From positions 372,001 through 436,000 of the forward strand of contig NZ_CAXUSG020000003.1 of NCBI RefSeq assembly GCF_964253915.1: DNA of 64,000 bases. Reading direction: 5' to 3'. The DNA is from Metarhizobium sp964253915. GTDB taxonomy: Bacteria > Pseudomonadota > Alphaproteobacteria > Rhizobiales > Rhizobiaceae. The position numbers and the translations under genes are program-made. Under the pieces are notes generated by a model, which ran no database searches, had not been told where the DNA came from, and saw only the letters and a list, made by a program, of their open reading frames with translations. This document shows, one piece after another, positions 8,644 to 18,250 of this stretch. Each line of letters opens with the position of its first letter. The stretch's first letter is position 1.

Positions 8644-9345
8644 ATGGCTCAACAACTGCTCATGCCGAAGGCGACGGCCGTGTGGCTGGTCGATAACACC
8701 GCATTGTCTTTCGACCAGATCGCCCAGTTCTGCAAACTGCACCCGCTGGAAGTGAAGGCGATTGCCGACGGTGAAGCTTCGCAGGGCATCAAGGGCCTCG
8801 ACCCGATCTCGACCGGCCAGCTTTCGCGCGAAGAAATCGCCCGCGGCGAAGCAAACATCAACCACAAGCTCAAGCTTTCCGATCCCAAGGTCCGCGTACC
8901 GGAATCGAAGCGCAAAGGCCCACGCTACACGCCGGTTTCCAAGCGCCAGGATCGTCCGAATGCCATCCTGTGGCTGGTGCGCAACCATCCCGAACTCAAG
9001 GACGCCCAGATCTCCCGCCTCGTCGGCACCACCAAGTCGACGATCGAGCAGATCCGCGAGCGCACACACTGGAACGCCGCCAACCTGACGCCGATGGATC
9101 CGGTGACGCTGGGCCTGTGCAGCCAGATCGATCTCGATTTCGAAGTGGAAAAGGCCGCCAAGGGCCGTCCGCTGCCGACCGCCGCCGAACTCGGCGCCAC
9201 CCTGCAGCCGACCCAGGAAACCGAACGCCTCGGCTTCAGCTATGAGCGGGAAGAAGAAAAAGAAATCGACGCCGACGCCGTTTTCGCCAAGCTCAAGTCG
9301 CTCAAGTCGACGCGCACCGACGAAGACGAGGACGATCAGTACTGA
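8644..9345 (+). CDS. trcR: Cell cycle transcriptional regulator TrcR (DUF1013)
   Basis: 233 residues, MAQQLLMPKATAVWLVDN at the start, then two helix-rich segments with helix-turn-helix character: DQIAQFCKLHPLEVKAIADG (residues ~22-40) and ILWLVRNHPELKDAQISRLVG followed by TTKSTIEQIRERT (residues ~105-140). This is the DUF1013 family, restricted to alphaproteobacteria and, as I recall the literature, named TrcR as a conserved cell-cycle transcription regulator. The C-terminus is acidic (RTDEDEDDQY). ATG 8644 is used; an 18-codon upstream extension is not family-like. It is flanked by two oppositely oriented acyl-CoA synthetase genes and closed by a strong terminator. The family call is firm, the gene name less so. 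Confidence 0.85.
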   Translation: MAQQLLMPKATAVWLVDNTALSFDQIAQFCKLHPLEVKAIADGEASQGIKGLDPISTGQLSREEIARGEANINHKLKLSDPKVRVPESKRKGPRYTPVSKRQDRPNAILWLVRNHPELKDAQISRLVGTTKSTIEQIRERTHWNAANLTPMDPVTLGLCSQIDLDFEVEKAAKGRPLPTAAELGATLQPTQETERLGFSYEREEEKEIDADAVFAKLKSLKSTRTDEDEDDQY

Positions 9346-9363
9346 TCGTTCCCGACGGAATAC

Positions 9364-9394
9364 AAAAAGCCCGGCCATCGCGCCGGGCTTTTTT
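9364..9394. terminator. Bidirectional terminator between trcR and prpE
   Basis: AAAAAGCCCGGC (9364-9375) pairs with GCCGGGCTTTTT (9382-9393) around a 6-nt loop, with A and T tracts on both sides. A textbook Rho-independent hairpin for both convergent genes. Confidence 0.92.
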
Positions 9395-9402
9395 CGTTTG
9401 CC

Positions 9403-11313
9403 TCAACCGGGATGCAGGCCGCGTCCCTGCAACACGGCGGTGATCTCGTCCAAAATGACCGGATCGTCGATGGTTGCCGGCATTTTCCACGGCAGCCCAT
9501 CTGCGATCTTCTGCATGGTGCCGCGCAGGATCTTTCCGGATCGGGTTTTTGGCAGGCGCTGGACGATCATGACCGACTTGAAGGCGGCGACCGGGCCGAT
9601 CTCCTGGCGGACCAGCGAAATTACCTCCCGCTCGATATCTCCGACATCCCGCGCCACCTTGTTTTTCAGCACCAGGAAACCGCATGGTACCTGACCCTTC
9701 AATTCGTCGGCAATGCCGATGACGGCGCATTCGGCGACATCGGGATGCAGGGCGCAAGCCTCTTCCATCGCACCGGTCGACAGGCGGTGGCCAGCGCAAT
9801 TGATGATATCGTCGGTGCGCGCCATGATGAACATGTAGCCGTCGTCATCCATGTAGCCGGCATCGGCGGTCTTGTAGTAACCCGGAAACTCCTGCAGGCA
9901 GGCGGCGCGAAACCGGTCGTCGGCATTCCAGAACGTTACGAGATTGCCGGGCGGCAGCGGCAGCCGGATAACGATATTGCCGAGTGTGCCTGCCGGTACC
10001 GGATGGCCTTGATCGTCCAGCACCTCGATCGTGTAGCCGGGCAGGGGAACGGAAGGCGAGCCGTATTTCACCGGCAGCAATCCCAGTCCCAGCGGATTGG
10101 CGGCCACCGGCCAACCGGTTTCCGTCTGCCACCAATGATCGATCACCGGCACATTCAGGATACGCTCGGCCCATTTAATCGTTTCGGAATCGGCTCGCTC
10201 ACCGGCGAGAAACAGGGCGCGAAAACCGGACAGATCGTATTTCAGGGCGTACTCCCCCTCCGGATCGTCGCGACGGATGGCCCGGAAGGCCGTCGGTGCC
10301 GTGAACATTACCTTGACGTCGTGATCGGAAATCACCCGCCAATAGGTGCCGGCATCGGGCGTGCCGACCGGCTTGCCCTCGAACAGGATGGTGGTGTTTC
10401 CCGCCAGCAGCGGCCCATAGACGATGTAGGAATGGCCGACCACCCAGCCGATATCGGAGGCCGCCCAGAAGACCTCGCCAGGCTTGACGCCATAGATGTT
10501 CTCCATGCTCCACTTCAACGCCACCATGTGGCCGCCATTGTCGCGGACCACGCCCTTCGGCTGGCCGGTCGTGCCGGAAGTATAGAGAATATAGAGCGGA
10601 TCGGTGGCCTTGACCGGCGTGCAGGCAACGCTGGCGCCAGCGGCCTTTTCCGCGGCCACTGCTGTGTCAAAGTCGACATCGCGGCCGGGTTTCAGCTCGG
10701 CCTGCAATTCCGGACGTTGCAGCACCAGGCAATGTTCCGGCTTTATCCTGGCGATCTCGATCGCCTGATTGACCAGCGGCATGTAGGCGACGCTGCGCCC
10801 CGGCTCCAGCCCGCAGCTTGCGGCAATGATCAGCTTGGCATCAAAATCGTCGATACGGGTTGCCAGCTCATGTGCTGCAAAACCACCGAAGACGACGGAA
10901 TGGATAGCACCGAGGCGAGCGCAGGCCAGCATCGAAAACACCGCTTCGGGAACCATCGGCATGTAAAGGATGACACGGTCGCCCTTGCCGACGCCGAGGC
11001 GGCGCAGGGCGGCGGCAACCGCGACAACCTCGGCCAGCATCTCGTCATAGGTGAAGGTGGCGACCTTGCCCGTCATCGGGCTGTCGTAGATGAGGGCTTT
11101 CTGGCCGCCGCGGCCTTCCGCGATATTCCGGTCGAGGCAGTTGAAACAGGTGTTGGTTTCCCCGCCGGCGAACCAGCGGCCGTAAACGCCATCTGCAGCA
11201 TCGAAAACCTGGTCGAACGGTTTCGACCAATCGAGCGTTTCGGCGATTCCCCTCCAGAAACCCTCCGAATCGGCCTGCCACGCCGCATAGGTCTGGGCAT
11301 ATGTGCTTTGCAT
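9403..11313 (-). CDS. prpE: Propionyl-CoA synthetase (acyl-CoA synthetase, AMP-forming)
   Basis: Activates propionate (or another short acid) to the CoA thioester. 636 residues of the ANL superfamily: YTSGTTGQPKGV P-loop, DHWWQTETGWP, YKTADAGYMDDDGY and the C-terminal KTRSGKILRG with the catalytic Lys. WQTETGWP, where acetyl-CoA synthetases have WQTETGG, together with the length favours PrpE over acetyl- or acetoacetyl-CoA synthetase; substrate is inferred. ATG 11313 (MQSTYAQTYA) has GGAGG at good spacing. Shares a terminator with trcR. No methylcitrate-cycle genes are in the window. Confidence 0.9.
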   Translation of the reverse strand: MQSTYAQTYAAWQADSEGFWRGIAETLDWSKPFDQVFDAADGVYGRWFAGGETNTCFNCLDRNIAEGRGGQKALIYDSPMTGKVATFTYDEMLAEVVAVAAALRRLGVGKGDRVILYMPMVPEAVFSMLACARLGAIHSVVFGGFAAHELATRIDDFDAKLIIAASCGLEPGRSVAYMPLVNQAIEIARIKPEHCLVLQRPELQAELKPGRDVDFDTAVAAEKAAGASVACTPVKATDPLYILYTSGTTGQPKGVVRDNGGHMVALKWSMENIYGVKPGEVFWAASDIGWVVGHSYIVYGPLLAGNTTILFEGKPVGTPDAGTYWRVISDHDVKVMFTAPTAFRAIRRDDPEGEYALKYDLSGFRALFLAGERADSETIKWAERILNVPVIDHWWQTETGWPVAANPLGLGLLPVKYGSPSVPLPGYTIEVLDDQGHPVPAGTLGNIVIRLPLPPGNLVTFWNADDRFRAACLQEFPGYYKTADAGYMDDDGYMFIMARTDDIINCAGHRLSTGAMEEACALHPDVAECAVIGIADELKGQVPCGFLVLKNKVARDVGDIEREVISLVRQEIGPVAAFKSVMIVQRLPKTRSGKILRGTMQKIADGLPWKMPATIDDPVILDEITAVLQGRGLHPG

Positions 11314-11420
11314 TCTTTCCTCCCGGTATGCAAACGCCAAGCTGTAAACAGCCTAGACCCATTTACCGGGGGAATACAGGGCCTGGAAAGCAAGACCAAA
11401 GCCCTAGGCATAAAGACCAA

Positions 11421-12083
11421 TCAGCGGCTGCCGAAAATCGCCGATCCGACCCGGACGCCAGTGGCGCCGAAGGCAATCGCCGTCTCGTAATCGCCGGACA
11501 TGCCCATCGACAGTTTTTCGATGCCCGCCTCGGCGGCCAGTCGTGCCAGAAGGGCAAAATGCGGCCCGGGATTTTCATCTGCCGGCGGAATGCACATCAG
11601 CCCTTCGATCTCCAGCGCCAGTTCGCCGCGGCAAAGCGCAACGAAAGCCGGCAACTCATCCGGTGCGATGCCGGCTTTCTGCGGCTCCAGGCCGGTATTG
11701 ACCTGGATATAGAGGCGAGGCGCTCGCCCCTGCCGTTTCATTTCCGCAGCGAGCGCGCGGGCGATTTTTTCCCGGTCCACGGTCTCGATGACGTCGAACA
11801 GCGCCACCGCTTCCGCCGCCTTGTTGGATTGCAGCGGCCCGATGAGATGCAGCTCGATCCCTGCGGTTTCCGCCTTGAGGTCCGGCCACTTGCCCTGACT
11901 TTCCTGAACGCGGTTCTCGCCGAAGACCCGTTGGCCGGCGGCAATCGCCGGACGGATATCGTCGGCCTCGAAGGTCTTGGAGACGGCAACGAGCGTTACC
12001 GACCCCACGGAGCGGCCTGCTTCCCGTTCGGCGGCCGCAATACGGCTTTTCACCGCGTCGAGACGTTCTTGCAATTGCGTCAT
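11421..12083 (-). CDS. YggS family pyridoxal phosphate homeostasis protein
   Basis: 220 residues, a single TIM-barrel domain that binds PLP and buffers the free cofactor; no catalytic activity is known for the family. The PLP lysine is in LVAVSKTF (residue ~36), and the conserved GENRVQE, HLIGPLQSNK and SMGMSGDYETAI (phosphate-binding) motifs are all present. It is divergent from leuS with a 183-bp gap and lies 107 bp upstream of prpE on the same strand; no terminator is visible between them. Confidence 0.94.
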   Translation of the reverse strand: MTQLQERLDAVKSRIAAAEREAGRSVGSVTLVAVSKTFEADDIRPAIAAGQRVFGENRVQESQGKWPDLKAETAGIELHLIGPLQSNKAAEAVALFDVIETVDREKIARALAAEMKRQGRAPRLYIQVNTGLEPQKAGIAPDELPAFVALCRGELALEIEGLMCIPPADENPGPHFALLARLAAEAGIEKLSMGMSGDYETAIAFGATGVRVGSAIFGSR

Positions 12084-12266
12084 GCCATCCTCATCTGTCG
12101 AACAATTCTTTGCGCTTAGCTAAACCCTCGCCTCACCGTTGCCAAGCTTCGGTGCTCCATCGATGATAAACTTTGCCTGACCCAGACCGCTGAAAACTTG
12201 ACGCTTCGACGGTTTCATGATGAAGGTCACGGCCAATTCTCCCTGATTTCCTGGAATATCGATCCC

Positions 12267-14897
12267 ATGGCCTCCGAACGTTATAATCCGCGCGACACCG
12301 AACCCCGTTGGCAGAAGACGTGGAACGAAAACAGCGTTTTCGTCACCGACAACAACGACCCGCGCGAAAAATATTACGTCCTCGAAATGTTCCCTTATCC
12401 TTCGGGCCGGGTGCATATGGGCCATGTGCGCAACTATGCCATGGGTGACGTCGTCGCCCGCTACAAGCGCGCCCGCGGTTACAATGTATTGCATCCGATG
12501 GGCTGGGACGCCTTCGGCATGCCTGCGGAAAATGCCGCCATGCAGAACAAGGTCCATCCCAAGGACTGGACCTACCAGAACATCGCGACGATGCGCAACC
12601 AGCTGAAGTCGATGGGCCTGTCGCTCGACTGGAGCCGTGAATTCGCCACCTGCGACGTCGAATATTACCACCGCCAGCAGCACCTGTTCCTCGATTTCCT
12701 CGAAAAGGACCTCGTCTACCGCAAGCAGTCCAAGGTTAACTGGGACCCGGTAGACAACACGGTTCTCGCCAACGAGCAGGTGATCGACGGGCGCGGCTGG
12801 CGCTCCGGCGCGCTGGTGGAACAGCGCGAGCTGACGCAATGGTTCTTCAAGATCACCGATTTCAGCCAGGACCTGCTGGACGCGCTCGATACGCTCGACC
12901 AGTGGCCTGAAAAAGTGCGGGTGATGCAGAAGAACTGGATCGGCCGTTCGGAAGGCATGGCGATCCGCTGGGAAGTCGTCGACGGCACCTCGCCGGCAGG
13001 CACGCGCGAGGTCACCGTTTACACGACCCGTCCGGACACGCTGTTCGGCGCCTCTTTCCTGGCGATCGCCGCCGACCACCCGCTGGCCAAGGAAGCCGCT
13101 GCCGGCAATGCCGAGATCGAGGCCTTCGCCGAAGAATGCCGCCGCGCCGGTACCTCGGTCGCTGTTCTGGAAACGGCGGAAAAGAAGGGCATGGACACCG
13201 GCATCCGCGTGAAACATCCGCTGGACCCCTCGTGGGAGTTGCCCGTCTACATCGCCAATTTCGTGCTGATGGACTACGGCACCGGCGCGATTTTTGGCTG
13301 CCCCGCCGGCGACCAGCGCGACCTGGACTTCGCCCGCAAGTATGATCTGCCAGTCACGGCTGTGGTGATGCCGAAGGACGGCGATCCCGCAAGTTTTGCC
13401 ATCGGCAACGAAGCCTATGTCGATGACGGCGTGATGATCAATTCCCGCTTCCTCGACGGCATGACGACCGACGCGGCATTTAATGCCGTGGCCGAAAGGC
13501 TGAGCACCCAGCTTCTCGGCAATCAGCCGCAGGGCGAGCGCAAGGTGAATTTCCGCCTGCGCGATTGGGGCATTTCCCGCCAGCGTTATTGGGGCTGCCC
13601 CATCCCCGTCATCCATTGCGACGATTGCGGTGTCGTGCCGGTGCCGAAGAAGGACCTGCCGGTCAAGCTGCCCGACGACGTCACCTTCGACAAGCCGGGC
13701 AATCCGCTCGACCGCCATCCGACCTGGCGTCATGTCGCCTGCCCGAACTGCGGCAAGGATGCCCGCCGCGAAACCGATACGATGGACACCTTCGTCGATT
13801 CCAGCTGGTATTTCGCCCGCTTCACGGCACCATGGGAAAACGAGCCGACCGCGCCGGATATCGCCAATCGCTGGTTGCCTGTCGATCAGTATATCGGCGG
13901 CATCGAGCATGCGATCCTGCATCTGCTCTATTCGCGCTTCTTCACCCGCGCCATGCGCGAGACCGGCCACCTCGACCTCAAGGAACCCTTCAAGGGCCTG
14001 TTCACCCAGGGCATGGTCGTCCACGAAACCTACAGCCGCGGCGAAGGCACGTCGCGCGAATGGATCGCTCCAGCCGATATCCGCATCGACGAGGTGGACG
14101 GCCAGCGCCGTGCCGTCCTTTTGTCGACCGGTGAGGAGCTGAAGATCGGCTCGATCGAAAAAATGTCGAAGTCGAAGAAGAACGTCGTCGATCCCGACGA
14201 CATCATTGCCTCCTACGGTGCCGATACCGCGCGCTTCTTCGTGCTCTCCGACTCACCGCCGGATCGTGACGTCATCTGGTCCGAAGCCGGCGTCGAAGGC
14301 GCCCATCGCTTCGTTCAGCGCGTCTGGCGCCTGATATCAGAAGCGGCCGAACAGCTTCGCAAGGTTAAGTCGAATCCGGCTAAAGAAGGTGAAGCTCTCG
14401 CCATTTCGCAGGCCGCGCACAAGGCACTGCAAGCGGTTCAGGGCGATTTCGACAAGCTGAACTTCAACAAGGCCGTCGCGCGCATCTACGAAATGGTCAA
14501 TGCGGTCGCGGTCCCTTTCGCCAATGTTGCTGCCGGCAAGGCTGACGAAACATATGCAGCTGCCGTTCGCGAAGCGGCAGAGATCCTCATTCTGCTGATT
14601 GCGCCGATGACGCCGCATCTGGCGGAGGAATGCTGGGCAGCACTCGGCAATGAAGGCCTGGTGGCCCAGGCTGCCTGGCCGGCTTTCGATGCCGCACTTG
14701 TGATCGACAGCGAGATCGTCCTGCCGGTGCAGATCAACGGCAAGAAGCGCGCCGAATTGACAATCGCGCGCGATGCGGACCAGAATGCCGTCCAGCAGGC
14801 CGTGCTCGCGCTTGACGCCGTGCAGACAGCTCTTGCCGGTCAGACGCCGAAGAAGATCATCGTGGTACCGCAAAGGATCGTAAACATTGTCGTTTGA
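12267..14897 (+). CDS. leuS: Leucyl-tRNA synthetase
   Basis: Class I aminoacyl-tRNA synthetase that charges tRNA-Leu, with CP1 editing domain. 876 residues. HIGH-type motif HMGH in YPSGRVHMGHVRNYAMGD (residue ~50), the editing-domain sequence TTRPDTLFGASF (~250), and the KMSKSKKN loop (~630). The DCGVVPVPKKDLPVKLP stretch includes part of the zinc-like insertion, with CPNCGKDARRETD later. ATG 12267 (MASERYNPRD) is the family-typical start; an upstream in-frame start at 12198 adds 23 unrelated residues. First gene of leuS-lptE-holA. Confidence 0.98.
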   Translation: MASERYNPRDTEPRWQKTWNENSVFVTDNNDPREKYYVLEMFPYPSGRVHMGHVRNYAMGDVVARYKRARGYNVLHPMGWDAFGMPAENAAMQNKVHPKDWTYQNIATMRNQLKSMGLSLDWSREFATCDVEYYHRQQHLFLDFLEKDLVYRKQSKVNWDPVDNTVLANEQVIDGRGWRSGALVEQRELTQWFFKITDFSQDLLDALDTLDQWPEKVRVMQKNWIGRSEGMAIRWEVVDGTSPAGTREVTVYTTRPDTLFGASFLAIAADHPLAKEAAAGNAEIEAFAEECRRAGTSVAVLETAEKKGMDTGIRVKHPLDPSWELPVYIANFVLMDYGTGAIFGCPAGDQRDLDFARKYDLPVTAVVMPKDGDPASFAIGNEAYVDDGVMINSRFLDGMTTDAAFNAVAERLSTQLLGNQPQGERKVNFRLRDWGISRQRYWGCPIPVIHCDDCGVVPVPKKDLPVKLPDDVTFDKPGNPLDRHPTWRHVACPNCGKDARRETDTMDTFVDSSWYFARFTAPWENEPTAPDIANRWLPVDQYIGGIEHAILHLLYSRFFTRAMRETGHLDLKEPFKGLFTQGMVVHETYSRGEGTSREWIAPADIRIDEVDGQRRAVLLSTGEELKIGSIEKMSKSKKNVVDPDDIIASYGADTARFFVLSDSPPDRDVIWSEAGVEGAHRFVQRVWRLISEAAEQLRKVKSNPAKEGEALAISQAAHKALQAVQGDFDKLNFNKAVARIYEMVNAVAVPFANVAAGKADETYAAAVREAAEILILLIAPMTPHLAEECWAALGNEGLVAQAAWPAFDAALVIDSEIVLPVQINGKKRAELTIARDADQNAVQQAVLALDAVQTALAGQTPKKIIVVPQRIVNIVV

Positions 14898-15408
14898 TGC
14901 GAGCGTGAAACTTCTCCGGAAAGGCAGCACCGCTGTCGTTATCGCCCTGGCGCTGCTTGCAAGCAGCTGCCAGGTGCGCCCACTTTATTCCGAATCGACC
15001 GGTGTCGCCCAGAATCTGGCGGCGATCTCCTATTCGCCGGCCGGCAGCCGCGTCGGACAGCAGGTCCGCAACCGATTGATCTTCCTGACATCCGGGGGCG
15101 CCGGCGAACCGGCCAAAGCCGATTACGAGGTGCAGCTGACCGTCGCCAGCTACGTCACAGGCGTTCTCCTGGTGGAATCCTCCGATACGGCCCGCGCCGG
15201 TCAGATCGTCGTCAATGGCGACTATACGATGCGACGCGTTTCGGACGGCCAGGTGCTGCGCACCGGGCATCGTTCGGCCACGTCGCTGGTGGATTTCCCC
15301 GTACAGGAATTTGCCAAGCTGCGCGCCATTCGCGATGCCGAAAATCGTGCCGCGCGGGAACTGGCAGAGCTGATCCGGACCGATCTGGCCATTGCGCTCG
15401 GCCGGTAA
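14887..15408 (+). CDS. lptE: LPS-assembly lipoprotein LptE
   Basis: Outer-membrane lipoprotein that plugs the LptD barrel and helps deliver lipopolysaccharide to the cell surface. 173 residues with a lipoprotein signal: charged start, hydrophobic run AVVIALALLASS, then the lipobox cysteine (ASSC, Cys at ~residue 34), followed by QVRPLYSES, the hallmark start of alphaproteobacterial LptE. Start: TTG at 14887 with AAGGA about 9 nt upstream, overlapping the leuS end by 11 nt; GTG at 14905 is the alternative but has no ribosome site. The leuS-lptE-holA order is widespread in proteobacteria and supports the call. Confidence 0.88.
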   Translation: MSFDASVKLLRKGSTAVVIALALLASSCQVRPLYSESTGVAQNLAAISYSPAGSRVGQQVRNRLIFLTSGGAGEPAKADYEVQLTVASYVTGVLLVESSDTARAGQIVVNGDYTMRRVSDGQVLRTGHRSATSLVDFPVQEFAKLRAIRDAENRAARELAELIRTDLAIALGR

Positions 15409-15417
15409 GGCTGTTCC

Positions 15418-16455
15418 ATGGCGGAAGTGAAGTCTCACGAGTTCGATCAGTTTCTGCGGAACTCCACGCGGCTTTACCGTATCTTTCTTATCTATGGCCC
15501 GGATCGCGGCCTGGTGTCGGAACGCGCCGGCCTTATCGCCGCTGGAACCAAAGTTCCCGCCGACGATCCCTTTGCTTTCGTCAAGCTCGACGTGACCGAC
15601 CTGCACGGCAATGCCGGCCGGTTACTCGACGAAGCCTATGCCATCGGCCTTTTCGGCGGTCAGCGGCTGATCTGGTTGCGCGGCGTTGCCAATGAAAAGG
15701 CCGTCATCGAGGCCGTGCAAGCGCTGATCGACAAACCTTCGGAAGATTGTTCGCTGATTATCGAGGCGGGCGACCTGAAGAAAGGTGTCGGATTGCGCAA
15801 GATCGCCGATGGCGCCCGCAGCATTGCCTCCATCCCCTGTTATGCCGACGACGGCAGGGCCTTGAACGCCCTCGTCGACGCCGAGCTTGCGGCCGAAAAC
15901 CTGCGGATCACCCCGGCGGCCCGCCATCTGCTTCTGGAGTTTCTGGGTGGCGACCGGATCGCGTCACGCAACGAGATCCAGAAGCTGGCGCTCTATTGCC
16001 GCGGCCTGGAGACGGTCGACGAACAGCACGTCTTCGACATCATCGGCGATGCCAGCGCCATATCCGCAGATGACGCGGTGGACGCCGTACTCAAGGGTGA
16101 CAAGGAGGGTTTCCTGCATGAAACCCGCAAGATCATCACTTCGAAGATGTCGATCTTCCTGGTTCTGCAAAGTTGCCTGCGGCAATTGCAGCTCCTGGAT
16201 GCCATGCGTGCGGAAATGGATGAGAAAAATACGCAGCCGGCCCAGATCATGCAAACCCAGGGCCGTCACCTGCATTTTCGCCGGAAACCGGTCATCGAGG
16301 CTTTGCTGAAAAGCTGGTCAGCCGCAACGATCGCCCGTGAAATGAACCGCGTACAATCTGCCATCCTGCAGACGCGGCAGCGTCAAAGCCTGGAAGAAAG
16401 TATCGCGCTGCAAACGTTGCTTGCAGTCGTCTTGCAGGCTAGTCGCAAAGGTTGA
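15418..16455 (+). CDS. holA: DNA polymerase III delta subunit
   Basis: Clamp-loader subunit that opens the beta sliding clamp. 345 residues: N-terminal AAA+-like domain without a working Walker A (RIFLIYGPDRGLVSERAG), middle lid domain (ITPAARHLLLEFLGGDRIASRNEIQKL), C-terminal collar helices (LRQLQLLDAMRAEM). The sequence FLGGDRIASRNEIQKLALY is a strong family marker. ATG 15418 lies 9 bp after the lptE stop. Convergent with parB; the 76-bp gap holds only a weak 5-bp dyad. Confidence 0.94.
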   Translation: MAEVKSHEFDQFLRNSTRLYRIFLIYGPDRGLVSERAGLIAAGTKVPADDPFAFVKLDVTDLHGNAGRLLDEAYAIGLFGGQRLIWLRGVANEKAVIEAVQALIDKPSEDCSLIIEAGDLKKGVGLRKIADGARSIASIPCYADDGRALNALVDAELAAENLRITPAARHLLLEFLGGDRIASRNEIQKLALYCRGLETVDEQHVFDIIGDASAISADDAVDAVLKGDKEGFLHETRKIITSKMSIFLVLQSCLRQLQLLDAMRAEMDEKNTQPAQIMQTQGRHLHFRRKPVIEALLKSWSAATIAREMNRVQSAILQTRQRQSLEESIALQTLLAVVLQASRKG

Positions 16456-16531
16456 GCGACACTATCCGAAGAACAGTGTACGGCCTGTTTCACAGCTCAG
16501 GAAGCAAGGTCACAGCGTCATATCGCCGGAA

Positions 16532-17416
16532 TCAACGCCGCTCCAATAGCCGGCAAACGTCTTCCAGCTGTTCCAGCGTCTTATAGGCGATTTTGATCTG
16601 CCCGCCGCTGCCACGATGGTTTATGCTGACATCCAGGCCCAGCGCATCCGACAAGGTGCGTTCCAATGCAAGCGTATCCGAATCCTTCTCCTCGCGGCGT
16701 GAAACGCCGTAGGCCGGATCGTTCTGCGCCTTGATATCGTTCTGCGCCAGCCGTTCAGCGTCGCGCACCGACATGCCCTTGGAAACGATCGTCTTTGCAA
16801 GCACGGTCGGATCGGATGTCGAAACGAGTGCACGCGCATGCCCCGCCGACAATGAGCCCGCAGCCAGCATGTCCCGCACAGGATCGGGCAATTTGAGCAA
16901 TCGAAGGCTGTTCGCCACGTGACTCCGGCTCTTGCCGATGATTTCACCGAGATCGTTCTGGGTGTAGCCGTGCTCGGCAATCAACTGTTCGTATCCAAGC
17001 GCCTCTTCCAGCGGGTTGAGATCCGAACGCTGCACGTTTTCGACGATGGCGATCTCAAGCGCGGTGCGATCATCGACATCACGCACGATGACCGGTATCT
17101 CGACAAGCCCGGCCAGTTGCGCCGCCCGCCAGCGCCGTTCGCCAGCAATAATCTCATAACGATCCGATGCCGCCGTACGCACAACGACCGGTTGAACAAT
17201 GCCGTGCTGGCGAATGGAACTCGCCAGATCCTGCAATTCGTCTTCATTAAAATAACGACGCGGATTCTTCGGGTTCCGGCTCACGAACTCGATCGGGATC
17301 ATGCGATCGGGATTGACACCAGCCTTGTTTCCGCCAACCGGAAGCGGCTGGTCCATTTCACCAATCAGCGCGGCCAGACCACGGCCGAGGCGGCGTTTGG
17401 AGATATCGTCGTTCAT
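16532..17416 (-). CDS. parB: Chromosome-partitioning protein ParB
   Basis: CTP-dependent DNA clamp that loads at parS and spreads to segregate the origin region. 294 residues: N-terminal ParA-interacting peptide (RRLGRGLAALIGEMD), CTP-binding ParB/Srx domain with GERRWRAAQLAGL (~residue 95) and the conserved ENVQRSDLNPLEEA, a helix-turn-helix (TQNDLGEIIGKSRSHVANSL) that reads parS, and a C-terminal dimerisation domain. It lies 34 bp downstream of parA in the same operon. The cognate parS sites are present in this window (from 18848 to 36024). Confidence 0.97.
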   Translation of the reverse strand: MNDDISKRRLGRGLAALIGEMDQPLPVGGNKAGVNPDRMIPIEFVSRNPKNPRRYFNEDELQDLASSIRQHGIVQPVVVRTAASDRYEIIAGERRWRAAQLAGLVEIPVIVRDVDDRTALEIAIVENVQRSDLNPLEEALGYEQLIAEHGYTQNDLGEIIGKSRSHVANSLRLLKLPDPVRDMLAAGSLSAGHARALVSTSDPTVLAKTIVSKGMSVRDAERLAQNDIKAQNDPAYGVSRREEKDSDTLALERTLSDALGLDVSINHRGSGGQIKIAYKTLEQLEDVCRLLERR

Positions 17417-17450
17417 GCTGCACTCTCATTATCGGCGGGCCCGACAGGTT

Positions 17451-18245
17451 TCAGGCCGCTTTCCTTTGGCGTTCACGCTGGATGACTTCGGAAGCAAGCT
17501 GGAGATAGGCCTGGCTGCCGGCACACTTCAAATCATAAAGAATCGCGGGTTTACCATAAGACGGCGCCTCCGAGACCCGCACGTTCCGCGGTATCAACGT
17601 GTGATACACCTTCTCGCCCAAGTGACTGCGGACGTCATGAACAACCTGTTGCGCAAGATTGTTGCGGGCATCGAACATAGTCAAAACGATACCTTGGATA
17701 TCCAAGGCAGGATTGACCGTCTGGCGGATCTGGCCAACGGTTTCCAGAAGCTGGCTCAAACCCTCGAGCGCAAAGAACTCGCACTGCAGCGGCACCAGCA
17801 CCGAATGGGCGGCAGCCATGGCATTCATTGTCAGCAGATTGAAGGAGGGCGGGCAATCCACCAGAATGTAAGAAAATGCCAGCGCCTCATCCTGCTGCAG
17901 GGCGCGCCGGAGTCGGAATACACGATCGCTCTTTTGCGCGATCTCCATCTCGAAACCGAGGAGATCCATGGTTGACGGCACGATATAGAGATTGGGAACC
18001 GCGGTTTCCACCACCGTCTCCAATATGCCATGCGATCCCATCAGCAAATCATAGGAGGATAGTTTACGATCGCGACGATCGATGCCCAGCCCTGTGCTTG
18101 CATTGCCTTGCGGATCGAGATCGACGATCAAAACGCGCTCACCGATCGCAGCCAAGGCCGTCGCAAGGTTGATCGCGGTTGTCGTCTTGCCGACGCCACC
18201 TTTTTGATTCGCAATGGTGATGATGCGATTCTTCTCGCTTGCCAT
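17451..18245 (-). CDS. parA: Chromosome-partitioning ATPase ParA
   Basis: Walker-type ATPase that, with ParB-parS, moves the duplicated origin to the new pole. 264 residues; deviant Walker A KGGVGKTTT with the signature first Lys near the N-terminus, DLDPQGNASTGLG, and the DCPPSFNLLTMNAM Walker B region. ATG 18245 (MASEKNRI) is preferred to an ATG three codons upstream that would overlap rsmG. It starts 5 bp past the rsmG stop; rsmG-parA-parB is the canonical order. Confidence 0.97.
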   Translation of the reverse strand: MASEKNRIITIANQKGGVGKTTTAINLATALAAIGERVLIVDLDPQGNASTGLGIDRRDRKLSSYDLLMGSHGILETVVETAVPNLYIVPSTMDLLGFEMEIAQKSDRVFRLRRALQQDEALAFSYILVDCPPSFNLLTMNAMAAAHSVLVPLQCEFFALEGLSQLLETVGQIRQTVNPALDIQGIVLTMFDARNNLAQQVVHDVRSHLGEKVYHTLIPRNVRVSEAPSYGKPAILYDLKCAGSQAYLQLASEVIQRERQRKAA

Positions 18246-18250
18246 ACGGT

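Noticed and set aside
9412..11490. 692-residue open frame on plus
   Set aside because: Antisense to prpE, whose motifs are complete.
12120..14024. 634-residue open frame on minus
   Set aside because: Antisense to leuS; composition of a shadow frame, no motif.
16456..16531. CTGTTTCACAGC and a 5-bp dyad between holA and parB
   Set aside because: Only half a parS, and the ACACT/AGTGT dyad is too short to call a terminator.
16916..16921. CACGTG in parB
   Set aside because: Flanks GCC and AC do not fit parS.
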